In this document: one piece after another, positions 45,292-55,983 of the stretch
Layout: every line of letters starts with the position of its first letter
Numbering within the stretch: position 1 is the stretch's first letter
Source: Rosellinia necatrix
Taxonomy: Eukaryota; Ascomycota; Sordariomycetes; Xylariales; Xylariaceae
Assembly: GCA_021209875.1 (NCBI GenBank)
Contig: JAGYVD010000003.1
Coordinates: 434,001-498,000 of the forward strand
DNA: 64,000 nt
Reading direction: 5' to 3'
Program-made: the position numbers and the translations under genes
The notes under the pieces: model-generated
Databases searched by the model: none
Told to the model about the DNA's origin: nothing
Seen by the model: the letters and a program-made list of their open reading frames with translations, nothing else

Positions 45292-48200
45292 ATGGACGTG
45301 AAATCTTCGCCCAAGGCCGAGGCTTCTAGCCACGGCATTGCCAAGCTGGAGCCCTCAGATGGGCCGTCTGTGTCCCAGATTCCGTCTCGGTATGCCCTCC
45401 GAACGTCGACATCCCGCCGGCGGGTCCTGGAAGGCGACGAGCATGGCATCGGCGCACCATGTACTGACACTCTTGCTAGCACGGCCCTGTCCCCTCAACC
45501 CGACTCTCGTGAGGGACTGGACGATGAAGAACCTAAAGAGACGAATTATCTAGAGCAATTGTGCGATGAGAATACACTAGAAGCCCTCGAGACCGGTGTC
45601 TCGGTTGCTGCCGGGCTGCTCGGCCAGTTGCGGGATACCTTGAGCACCTACGTAAACGCGGAGACCGAAAGCTGGTCCAAGACTGTCACGGAGCTTGAGG
45701 GGCGTACTGCGCCTACACGCACTGTCGTCGGCGTTGTGGGCAATACAGGCGCTGGCAAGAGTTCTGTTATCAATGCTTTACTTGACGAAGAAAGGTTTGT
45801 CTTTGTGGCCCTTCTTTCATTATCGTGCTTCCTTCCACCCCGAGTAATGCTAATACATTCTAGGCTCCTGCCCACCAACTGCCTACGGGCGTGTACTGCA
45901 TCCCCCACTGAGATCTCATTTAACCATTCAGATGACCCCGAGGAACTTTACCGAGCTGAGATCGAATTCATCTCGTCCGAGGAGTGGATCCGAGAGCTCC
46001 AGGTTTTGTTCAGTGACCTCTTGGACGGAACCGGCCAGATTTCTCGTGACGCCACCAAGCCTGATACCGAGGCTAACATCGCCTATGCAAAAGTGAAGGC
46101 AGTCTACCCGCAAAAGACCAGGGAGATGATCTCTCAGGCCGATCCTAGGACACTCGCCGACGAATCCACTGTTCGCGGTATTCTTGGAACTACCAAGGTA
46201 CTCAAAGAAAGAACGGCGAAGCGACTTTACAATGGGATGCAACATTACGTCGATAGTAAGGAGAAATCAGCTGGCTCTGAAAAAAACGCCTCTATGGAAT
46301 ATTGGCCGCTCATTAAAGTGGTCCGAATATTCACAAAGGCGAATGCTCTTTCCACTGGTGCTGTTGTTGTTGACTTGGTATGTTTGACAATTTCTATTTC
46401 TATTCCTTAAGTGATTGTTTGTATGTGGTATGAAAGCACTTAAAATTATTTATATTGTGTTGCTAACCGAATATTACAACTAGCCTGGTGTCCAGGACTC
46501 GAATGCGGCTCGAGCAGCTGTAGCGGAAAGCTATATGAAGTCTTGTACTGGCCTCTGGATAGTCGCCCCAATCACTCGTGCGGTGGATGATAAGACGGCC
46601 AAGTCCCTACTCGGCGATTCATTCAAGAGACAGCTCAAATACGACGGGACATACTCGGCTGTCAGCTTCATTTGTTCTAAAACGGACGATATCTCGATCA
46701 CCGAGGCTGCCGAAAGTCTTGGCTTTGAAGCGGAGGTCTCTGATTCTTGGGAAGAAGCAAAAAAAATGGAAAAAACCCAGAAATCTCTGCAGTCGCAGGT
46801 TTCTGGTCTCAAGGAAGACAGGAGGGCGCTGGCTCAGCGGCTAGATGAATGCGAGACTCAGATAGAAATGTGGGAAGATATCCAATCCGAGATTTCTGGC
46901 GGCAATACTGTCTATGACCCATCAGCCGGTTCGAAGAAGCGAAAGCGGGGTGCACCTCCCTTCGAAAGTCGGAAAAGACTCACATCTGAAACAGATGAGG
47001 AGCGGGGTTTCTCTGACGATGACACGAGCGATAAGGAAAACTTGCAGTCAGAACAGAACCTCGCGCCCCTCACTAAAGAGGAAGTCGAGGGGAGGCTATT
47101 GCCACTGAGAGCACAGAAGAAGGAGATGAGACGACAGAGACAATCACTAAATTCTCAGATCACCGAGCTCGGCCATGAATTCCGGACAATTGCGGAAGAG
47201 CGGAATGCAATTCTGAAAGATTTCAAGGCCATTTGTATCCAAGGCCGCAATGACTACTCAAGAGGTGCGATTAAACAAGATTTTGCTGCGGGTATTAAAG
47301 AGTAAGTCGTTTCCCACAATTTATCTTCTCTAATAATAGGTTTTATAAACGGCGTTGCTATGTCACCTATTCATTGCAAACATATCCATTTCTGGATTTC
47401 CAAAGCGTTTATCGTCGGTTTGCTGACGCACTTCTAGGCTAGACCAGGAAAATGCCGTGGAAGAAGATGATGAAACCTTTGATCCCGATCAAGATATTCG
47501 GGATTACGATGAGGTTGCCCGTAGCCTACCCGTATTTTGCGTTAGCAGCCGTGCTTATCAGAAGCTTAGCGGAAGGCTGGAGAAAGATGACTTCGAAAGC
47601 CACGGCTTCCCGTCTGTCGAAGATACTGAAATCCCCCAGTTGCAGGAGCATGCGAAGAAGTTGACCGAAAGTGGCCGCAGGAGCCATTGCCGCTCTTTCC
47701 TAAATGACTTGTCTCGGCTGATTAACTCGATGAAGTTATGGTCAATGCATGACGACAGCAAGTCGTGCCTAACGCTGGGCGAGAAGCGACGGGAAGCGCA
47801 GCACCTTAAGAAGTTGCTGGACCAGTTGGAAGAGGTATGTTGATCAATCATACTTTAACCTACTTCATTATGATGGCCGGCATAGGTAGGCGTCATGGTT
47901 GCTGGGGAGGATGAGGCCGCCGTTGATGCAATTAAGTCGCGTAACTTGAATTCTATCAATATTTGTGCCAGTTATGAGCCTAAGAAAGAGTTATCGTCCA
48001 TCTGTGATGCCGTGAATTACTTGAACAGTATTAACTCGAGTTTTATAGGATTTCGCATCGACAACTAAACAAGCGATAAATCTCATTCGGGACTCTCTAG
48101 AGGAGCAAATTTTCGAGAACATTGACAACTCCATACCCTCGGCGATCGATGCCGCGCCTGACACTGCATATTCGTGGGGCAGACCTCGTGCTGAGGGCGG

Positions 48201-49365
48201 CATGTTCTGGGCTACGTACAAGGCAACCGTTCGTCGGTACGGCGTTTATAGCGGTGCTTCCGGCCCGCGAGACTTCAATAGCGAATTGTTTCAGCCGATC
48301 TCTCGAGGCCTGGCGACCAACTGGGAGCGGGCTTTTCAGCGGCGGCTCCCGACCGTCCTAGAAGGCTTCGCGAGAGATGCTGCGGCTCACCTGCAGCAGT
48401 TCCACCAGACCGCGAAGGCTCGGGCAGAACAACGCTATACGAACCCAGCCAGCTTGCTCACCCTATCGAACCAAATCCTATCGCATATCCGTACCATTAA
48501 AGCAATTCCGACAACCATAAACGGGACAATTACCGAGACACAGCGCGAGGCTAACCGAGAATTCACGCCTGTAATTTGCCATATGATGACGACAGCTTAT
48601 GATATTTGTACTAATGAGTCTGGTCCGGGCTCTTACGCTCGTATGAAAGATGCCATGATCAATCATGTTGATGTCACCCGGCATTCCATGTTCACTAAAG
48701 CTGCCGAAGTGGTGAAAGAACTCCTCGAGACCATGTGCCGCGCCGTTAAGAGGGTAAGAATTGATACTCTTTCCTAGTTTCCCTAGTGTGTTTCAAGGAA
48801 CATAAGAGTTGCGGAGGGTATCTCGGGCTCTTCCTTCTCGTTGACTTCAGACTCACTTCTGAAATTGTTAACAGGTCCCATTTAATTTGAGTCATTACGA
48901 CTAATTTGTCAGTAGGATATCGACGAATTGGTTCAAGCGGTGTTCGACACCGTGTTCGTTGATTATATGCGTACCTTGGGTGAGTATATTTCCCGCTCCT
49001 CTTCGCCGGGATACCGTATTGATGAGAACTTAGGAGGAACCGAGGTAGACCGATCCAAGAAAAAGTCTCGCGAGGACATTTTATTGAGAAGTCACGTCAA
49101 TCGAGTTCTTATAAATGGTGACATGCTTTTTGCGCCCATACTGAACGAGTCTGCTGCACAAGGTGAAAAGATGGAAACAGCTGACGATGCCATGCGAGAG
49201 GACGCCGGATTACGTATTACTACTCCAGACGACGATTCACGGGACAATAAAAATATGGCGTCTCAGGCCGATGAGCTGATCCAGGCTGATATCCGGCAGC
49301 AAGGGGCCAACGGTGATTCAGAATCTGATGAAGAACTTATAATCAAGAAGGAATCGCGGTCATAG
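45292..49365 (+). CDS. Large dynamin-type GTPase, SLIP-GC-like (nuclear GTPase family)
   Basis: Six exons: 45292-45794, 45864-46377, 46484-47301, 47438-47834, 48049-48753 and 48916-49365, 1128 aa, all phases closing. A disordered N-terminus precedes the GTPase domain. G1 is GNTGAGKSS (~150-158), a G2 Thr lies in 'ACTASPTEIS' (~178-183), G3 is DLPG (338-341) and G4 is SKTD (404-407). G3 is split by the second intron (DL/PG). A long helical, coiled-coil-rich stalk follows with a basic KKRKRG motif (~490) that could be a nuclear signal, then a C-terminal helical domain and an acidic Ser/Asp-rich tail. The layout fits vertebrate SLIP-GC (NUGGC), a nuclear dynamin-like GTPase. The fungal members are uncharacterised to my knowledge. 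No G-motif residue is missing, so GTP hydrolysis is expected. An extra exon between 47886 and 48048 cannot be excluded. Confidence 0.88.
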
Positions 49366-50250
49366 AGCGAGATGCTCTCATTGGTCCATGCAGTCCTCGG
49401 CTGTATAAATGTGCTTGGATGACTGGCCGCTACTCAATAACTATTTTACTTGGCGTTGGGAGGTAATATTGAGCGCTGGATAGATTGGAATCTATCTCTA
49501 TGTCTATGCTCGAGGCTATGAAAAGAGGACTCAGCCGGCGGCAAGAAGGATGGCTGGTTTTTATAGGCATAGTGATACCCAAATCCCTCGGGTAAGATGC
49601 GTGGGACAGGGCAAATAAAATTGGAAGGATCTCCATAGGTGCTTAGTTTTCGTTGCTATATTATTATATTCCTGCGTTCGTCGCTCATCTCTTCTCAACA
49701 CTTATTTTTTTTTCTTTTGTTTTTCGATTCAGACCATGTACTGCATGCGACAAACGAGAACCCATCTGATTGCAGTCGGCAAATATCTAACTATATACGA
49801 CTGACTACCTAGTGACATTCTTCTCTCATACCCACAGGCGCTAATGATGGATGCCGAGTATGAGTTTTATAATAATCTTCCAGAACCCCCTATCCACCTC
49901 TTCCTGCCGAACGCCTGATGCAACTCATTCTTAAAAAGAAAAGACCCCGCTCTCAGAAGACCATAACCCCAAAATGGTGTGAGGAGAAACGAAAGAAGAT
50001 TCGAAAAGAAGCCCCTCCTTACTCCCTAAGACGCCAGCCATCCAGGTCCAAGCGTCTACCATATCCAAAAAGTGAACGGAAAGGGCGTAAACACAAGAAG
50101 AACATGAGGAAAGACGAAGATGATGATGATGTTGTGGCGTGTCTTACATACACTGTCAATCCAACCGCGTGATTAACAGCGTCAGTGTTTCTTGCCTTGG
50201 ATAGTGTTAAAAAAAAAAAAAAAACCCCCCCTCAAAGTCGCCCATCGGGA
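49366..50250. other. Convergent 3' intergenic region
   Basis: About 885 bases between convergent genes. A Lys/Arg-rich open frame at 49918-50172 reflects an A/G-rich strand and is not accepted as a gene. An A-run followed by C-run lies near 50209-50230. No RNA gene was seen. Confidence 0.5.
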
Positions 50251-51527
50251 TTAGACTTGTCCCCGATGCATCTCATCCTGCAAAGCGGATAAGATGGACA
50301 CGGAATCCGAAGGCGGCACGTCCAGGGTATCCTCCTTCGCAGCCGCAGACGCACCCGTACCCGCCTGCCCGCCGCCGCTGCCGACGCGACGGTTTTGCAT
50401 GCGCGCCATGTGCGCCTCGTAGTGGGGGCCGGGGGTATACGGGGGGCTAGGGCCGTGCTCATCAAGGCCGCTCGCTCCTCCTGTTCGAGCACCGACGACC
50501 GCGACGTCCGACGCGTACTCGCGGCTCGCAATCGTCGTGGTCGTCGCTGTACCGCCTCCACCACTGCCTGGGACATCGACTTCCTTCCTGTAGACGTGTT
50601 TCGGCTCATCCGGGTTGTCGCGCCGCTCCCGCTCGCGCCTGCGCTCGCCAAGGATGGCGGTCAGCAGCCACAGTAGCCACATGACGGCGGCGACAACGGC
50701 GTAGGCAACGACGTAGGGGCGCGGGGTGCGGGCGAGGGCGAGACCGAGGCCGCCGTTGATGATACCAAGTGTAACGCCGAGGCGGCCGAGCCAAAGGTGA
50801 GCGTGAGAGGCCCAGCCGCGGCGGCGCGTGCGGCGGAAGCGCGCGTGGTGCAGGGCGCCGAGGAAGGGTTGAGCTAGTAGCGCCGCAAGCAGGGCGAGGC
50901 CGATGATCGGGTGTGCGTTGGTGCTGCTCATAGCGAGTAAATCCGCCGCACCACCCGTGGCGTCGCGGATCGCGCTGATCAGGTACAAGCCGAGGCCTGC
51001 CGCCGCTATGTAGGCGGCGTACGCGAGCACCTGCAGCACCGCGTGCGTCGCCACCGTGTGCCGGCCCGCGGCCGCCGTGCGGATTAGGATTGCGCCGAGC
51101 GGGAACAGGAGCGCGAACGAGACCGCCGCTAGCGCGCCGTGCGCCGAGCTGTACGATGCCAGCTCACTCGCCCGCTCTAGCGAGTCGAAGTCGAAGCCGC
51201 CGTTCGAACCCGAACCCGAGCCGAAGCCCGGCGTGAAGCTGCCGCCGCCGCCGCCGCTGCTGCCACCGCCACTGTCGAAGCCTCCGTTGCCACCGGCAAT
51301 GGTGCCACCGGCGCCTACCCCTACGGATCCGGTGCTATCGCCATTGTTGTTGTTACTGTTGCCACTGTCGTCGCCGCCGTCGCCGTCGCCGTCGGAGTTG
51401 CTGGGGTTGTTAGAGCCGGGAAAGTTAGGCCAGCTAGTCGGGACCGCGACGCCGGGGAGGCCTTGGGCGCAGACGCTCGTTGCTGCTGGGATGGCGGGTT
51501 AGCCGAGCGTTAAGCTCCTTCATCGTA

Positions 51528-51561
<34 letters not shown>

Positions 51562-51729
51562 CCTCCCCCCCTTATCGTGATAAGGAGGGGCGAGATTTGG
51601 GGCACTCCACCGAGTTGGAACATAATGGAGTGGATGGAATGAGCCGGGCGTCTTACCTATGGCAAGGAGGCCGAAGAGGATCACCACCCTTTGCATCGCC
51701 GTCGTCGCCGTCATGGCCCTCCTGCCCAT
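50251..51729 (-). CDS. Cytochrome b561-domain membrane protein
   Basis: Two exons, 51729-51657 and 51485-50251, about 435 aa. The join closes in phase and completes a signal peptide (hydrophobic 'VVILFGLLAI', cleavage near 'SVCA-QG'). A Ser/Gly/Asn/Asp-rich, probably extracellular segment of ~100 residues follows. Then comes a cytochrome b561/ferric-reductase transmembrane domain with its four conserved haem-ligand histidine positions: in 'SAHGALAAVSF', 'HTVATHAVLQ', 'NAHPIIGLALL' and 'SHAHLWLGRLG'. The ~150-residue C-terminal cytosolic tail is charged and low-complexity. Such proteins pass electrons across membranes, but no DOMON domain is evident. Three in-frame ATGs (51729, 51714, 51696) precede the hydrophobic core, and the first was chosen. 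Codon use is strongly GC-biased. The intron holds an (AT)14 run. Confidence 0.85.
51531..51558. repeat. (AT)14 microsatellite in an intron
   Basis: An uninterrupted AT dinucleotide run lies within the single intron of the cytochrome b561 gene. Confidence 0.95.
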
Positions 51730-54364
51730 CTCCGCCGAGGAGGTTGATTCCGAACGTATAGGCGACCGTGTATCCCGTATATCAAATTCCTACCACGATA
51801 CTGAACTGCCGTTTCCCTTTCTCGTTCTTTCCCTTGCTCTGACAAGGCGGATTGCTATCAGATGTCTATCGTTCCGTTCTCTGGATAGACGATGGTTCTC
51901 ACCCACTCAAGAGCTAATTTCTAGACGCGTCATCGGAGATGGGAGAGAATTGCATATCGCACCGACTCATGGCGTATAAGAGAGAGGAAAGGAGGGGGGG
52001 ACGGGGGGAGAAAAGGGGGCAAGGGGGGTTGAAGGAGGAAAAGGGAAAAGGGAAAAGGGAAAAAGAGGGAGACGACATCAGCAGCAAGCAGCAGCACCAG
52101 TCCACGGCAGCAACATGAAACAAGGTGGCTTGCGTGTCTATATAATCATCTCCCAGCTGTTCCCATGTATTCCCCAAGCCAAAAAAGACCCCAAACCAAA
52201 AAAGCCCGTTCAACGGGTTCGACTATGATGACGCAGCCCTGCACTTGCAACCTCGTCCGACGCACGATGACTGGCGAGGAGGAGGAGAGGAGGAGGGGAG
52301 TGGAGGGGAGAAGGGGAGAGGGGGAGGGAGGGGGGGTCTCACCATCTCGGACTGGGGGTTGGGGAATGTGCGCGCGGTGCTTTTGCAGTCTCACAAGCCA
52401 CCGCAGGCAGCGGCTCGTTGTGTGGTGGTAAGTCGGACTTGTTCTCGGGACCGAAGGCGAAATGCGTAAGCCGAGCGAACCGACAGACGACATTGGTTGA
52501 GTAGGTAGTACCTAGGTAAGGTCTGCCCCCTCCTCCCCTTGCTGCAGAAGCAGACTTTAAAAAAAAGTATATATAGGTATACCTACCTAACCTACCTACC
52601 TACCTGTAATCAAATCGCCCGCCTGTTAGCGAAAACGGCCTGCATGCTGCATCTTGGAGGCATCACACCCCAACACCAAAGTCTAGCCCAACACGAAGTT
52701 GCCGTCGGTACCGATAGTAGCTCCAAACCGGGTCACCCCGGGTCACCCCGGGTCGTGTATATGCGTGAGCGGTTCATATATTCGTCGGGGGGACATCATC
52801 ATTATGTCTATCTGCGTGGTGCATGGATGGATGGCGCATGGCGCATGGCGCATGGCGGATGGTCTTCATTTAGTTTAACTCGCTTAGGCCGCTTATATCT
52901 ATCGCCGCTTCAGCCGTGGGCTCCGCGCGTTCAAAAATCAGGAAAGGATGCAAAACGGCGGCGTGCTAGCCGCATCTACGTTTCGTTCAATTACCCAGGA
53001 ATAGCAATCGTGGCTGTAGTCAGGCGATCCTGACTCTGGTGAATCTGATTCTCGGGGCCGCTTGCTACGCCACTGTTTACCTGATGCGGTTAGAGAATCG
53101 ACCGTATTATAGAGTTTATGTTGCTTCCTTCAGTAGTTTTGTTTGCTTCAGGCTTAGCTAATAGTGAGTGGTATATAATCGCCAATAACGCATGGCGACT
53201 CCAGTGGTTTAGGAGAGGACCCTGAATCCTCCCTGTCAATGGTCGTCAATACTACTCAGACATATTTTGAACACCGCTCTCAATGTGCACGAATACGCAA
53301 AGTGACTTTGTCATTAGATACTACCTGGTTTCTTTTCCTTTCATATGTTATCCCAATACAGCGTATGCCTAGCAGAATCGTAGCCTAAACAGTGGCCGGC
53401 AATCGAACGGGGGTAACTATGATACTTACGAGGACGACTTTATATTTACGTGGCTTGCCACTTGCCATGGCACAATATAAGTGAATAAGAGAGGACTGGA
53501 CTGGGCATGTACATAGTACATTACTTCGGGGATTGAATATGACACTTGTCTGGATAACGCCCCATCCCCAGCGTTGGGAATCACTTACTTAGCACAACGG
53601 AAGACTAGCTAGCTAATCAAATCACGCACGCAGCAGGACTGTTTAACAACGCAAAATGTATTCATCAGGAGAATCGACCAATTGCAAGGCGCGCGCGCCC
53701 AAACATCAACTTGTGTTTGTGGCTTCACCGGGGCCTATCCGAGCATAACCATCTATTCCATGATCCACCGCCCCCCAAATTCGAGGGGAGTTGCACGATA
53801 GCCTCCAACCATGTACTTGAGTATGCCGAAAGGGGTATATTGCAAGGATGCGCGAGCCGAGGCGAACAAGGAGAGCCAGATGGGGTCACGCGACGACGGC
53901 AACATCGAGATTCCGACGCCTTCGTGCTGTGCGAAGCAGTGGTACCCACCGGCCCCACCCCCCACCATTAACGAGAAAAATGCTGCCAGATTGCCTCTAG
54001 AGAGAAGAGATATGGACCATGTCTGAGCAGTTCAAAAGAAAGGAGATGTCATAATAGGAAATCGTCGGCGTGTTGAAGTGCGGTTCGCCGTTCCGCCCAG
54101 GTCGCTAGCTTTTTGGCGCCACACGACATAAAATGGCAACGTAGTCAGGAAATACCCAGCACTCGCAATCCAGTGCTCGACTCGATCGCAACCACTTGAG
54201 AATCTCATGACCATAAGAGCAAATTCATAGGCGACATCAAGACGTTCCATCAGACCATTTGAAAATCAATGCAGCAAAACCGGAGATATCGATGCATGGG
54301 TCAATGGACCAGGCCGTAACGCCAGAAACGCAAGACGCCGTGATGCAAAATGTGCAAAGCATGA
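51730..54364. other. Intergenic region of 2.6 kb
   Basis: The 51.9-52.1 kb part (G/A-rich, so C/T-rich on the minus strand) is the likely promoter and leader of the cytochrome b561 gene. ACCTACC repeats occur at 52500-52610, a (GGTCACCCCG)-type decamer at 52724-52748 and a 7-nt array at 52833-52855. The part near 54364 is the 3' region of the RRM gene. No gene was recognised. Confidence 0.5.
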
Positions 54365-55983
54365 TCACTGCTATCACGAACATGTTAGCTCGATACGTCG
54401 CTGGCCATCATGCCACCAAGGGAGCAAAACGTACCTGAGGTCCAAGTCCACTCGGCGGGCCCTGGTGAGGATTAGCGCCGAAAGCAGGACCGCCAAAAGA
54501 GCCGGGGCCGGGAGGGCCGGGAGGGCCAGAAGGACCAGAGGGACCAGGCGGGCCTGGGGGGAAGTAGTGAGGAGGAGGGGGGGCGGGACGATATGGGGTA
54601 CCGACACCTGAGTTATTTTGCGATCGCCCCCAGGATAGGCGGACACGCGAATTTCCAATGGGATAACCTTGCATCTGGTTGATGGCCATCTCTGCAGCGT
54701 GTCGATGGACGAATTGGACGAATCCACAACCTTTTCCTGGAGGAATCTTCACATAGGTGATCTCCCCGAACCCTTGGAAGAATGAACGTAGTTCATCTTC
54801 GGTGACGTAGCCGGACAAGCCACCCACGAACACGGTAGTGTTGTTCGGATCGGTGAATTGATTCATCGCCATCGGATTGAACGCGCCGGTGGGCTGGTAG
54901 CCATAGTTCTGCTGGGGTTGAGGCTGGGGTTGAGCCATCCAGGGGGCACCACCACCCATGCCGCCGGGATGCGGGGCTTGGGGAGGAGGTACCATTTGTT
55001 GCGCGCCGCCGTACTGGTTGAAGTGGGTTGCTTGGTGGCCGCTAAACGCCATGTGAAATCAGTAAACTAGCTTTGAACCGAACGTGGGATGCATACCGAT
55101 TCTTCGGGGTAGCCGGCGATACACGCATAGGTCTATTACCGCAATAGACGCCTTGCATCTCCGTAAGTGCACGCTGCTGATCATCTTCGTTTGAGAACCG
55201 AACAAATCCGTAACCACGGGACTGTCCGGTTTGTTGATCTGTCATGATTTTGGCTGATTTGCAGGATGGGAATCGAGCCTGGAAGAGGGCAACAAGGACA
55301 AATTCATTGACCTCGTGCCCTAGGTCGCCGACGAAGATAGAATACTCGGGGCTACGGTCGTCGCGGCGATCAACCAACCCTCCACCAGATGCCCAATTAA
55401 GACGGAATACCCGATCAGTGTTTGGAATAGGGGTTCCGTTCAATTGGAGCGCCTTTTGGGCCCCGTCAGGGCTGGTGAATTCGACGAAGCAGTACCCAGC
55501 ATTACTTTATTCAGTTAGCCACAAGGTAAAACTTGCTCTAAACCAAGGCGAGAGGTATAGGAAAGAGATATTTCTCTGGCAAGGGAAAGCAAGAAAAGTG
55601 CACCAAATACGACAAGACTAAGTTGGAGTAGAGACATACCCAGAGTGCCGATCGCGGATGATTTTGACTTGCACGTTCTCGTTCATAGCGGAGTTAAAGA
55701 TAGTACGTATAAAATTCTCATCCATCCATCCGGCAAGCTCACCCATCCTGGTACTAGTCAGATTAAGCTGAACAGAAGCGTAGAAGACAACCTCTTACCA
55801 GAGAGTTTGGCGCGCAGAATCATTTTGGAAGCCTTGACCGAGATCACCACCGGATTGTCCGTTGGTAGGGGGAATAGGAAGGCCGGTAGGGTTCACACCC
55901 GGAGCCCCTTGAGATCCGGCGTCCCCTTGAGAGCCTGAGCCGTTGGAGGCCGGCTTACCGTTGTAGGGATTGAATCCGTCCAT
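54365..55983 (-). CDS. Three-RRM RNA-binding protein, Nam8/Csx1/TIA1 type
   Basis: Five coding exons: 55983-55799, 55747-55640, 55504-55097, 55041-54435 and a six-base last exon 54370-54365 (CAG TGA), about 437 aa. All phases close. RRM1 is at ~62-140 (RNP1 GYCFVEF, assembled across an intron), RRM2 at ~152-230 (SIFVGDL, RNP1 GYGFVRF) and RRM3 at ~302-370 (TVFVGGL, RNP1 GCGFVQF). A Gln/Pro/Gly-rich linker lies between RRM2 and RRM3, and the tail is a Pro/Gly collagen-like run. This layout matches yeast Nam8 (U1 snRNP) and Ngr1, fission yeast Csx1, and metazoan TIA1. A role in splicing or mRNA stability is inferred, and which orthologue it is stays open. Reading through the last intron would instead end the protein at 54408 with eight other residues. 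Confidence 0.88.

Noticed and set aside
49918..50172. Lys/Arg-rich 84-codon frame that could suggest a basic nuclear protein
   Set aside because: Any frame on an A/G-rich strand gives Lys and Arg. There is no domain, and it lies between two convergent 3' ends.
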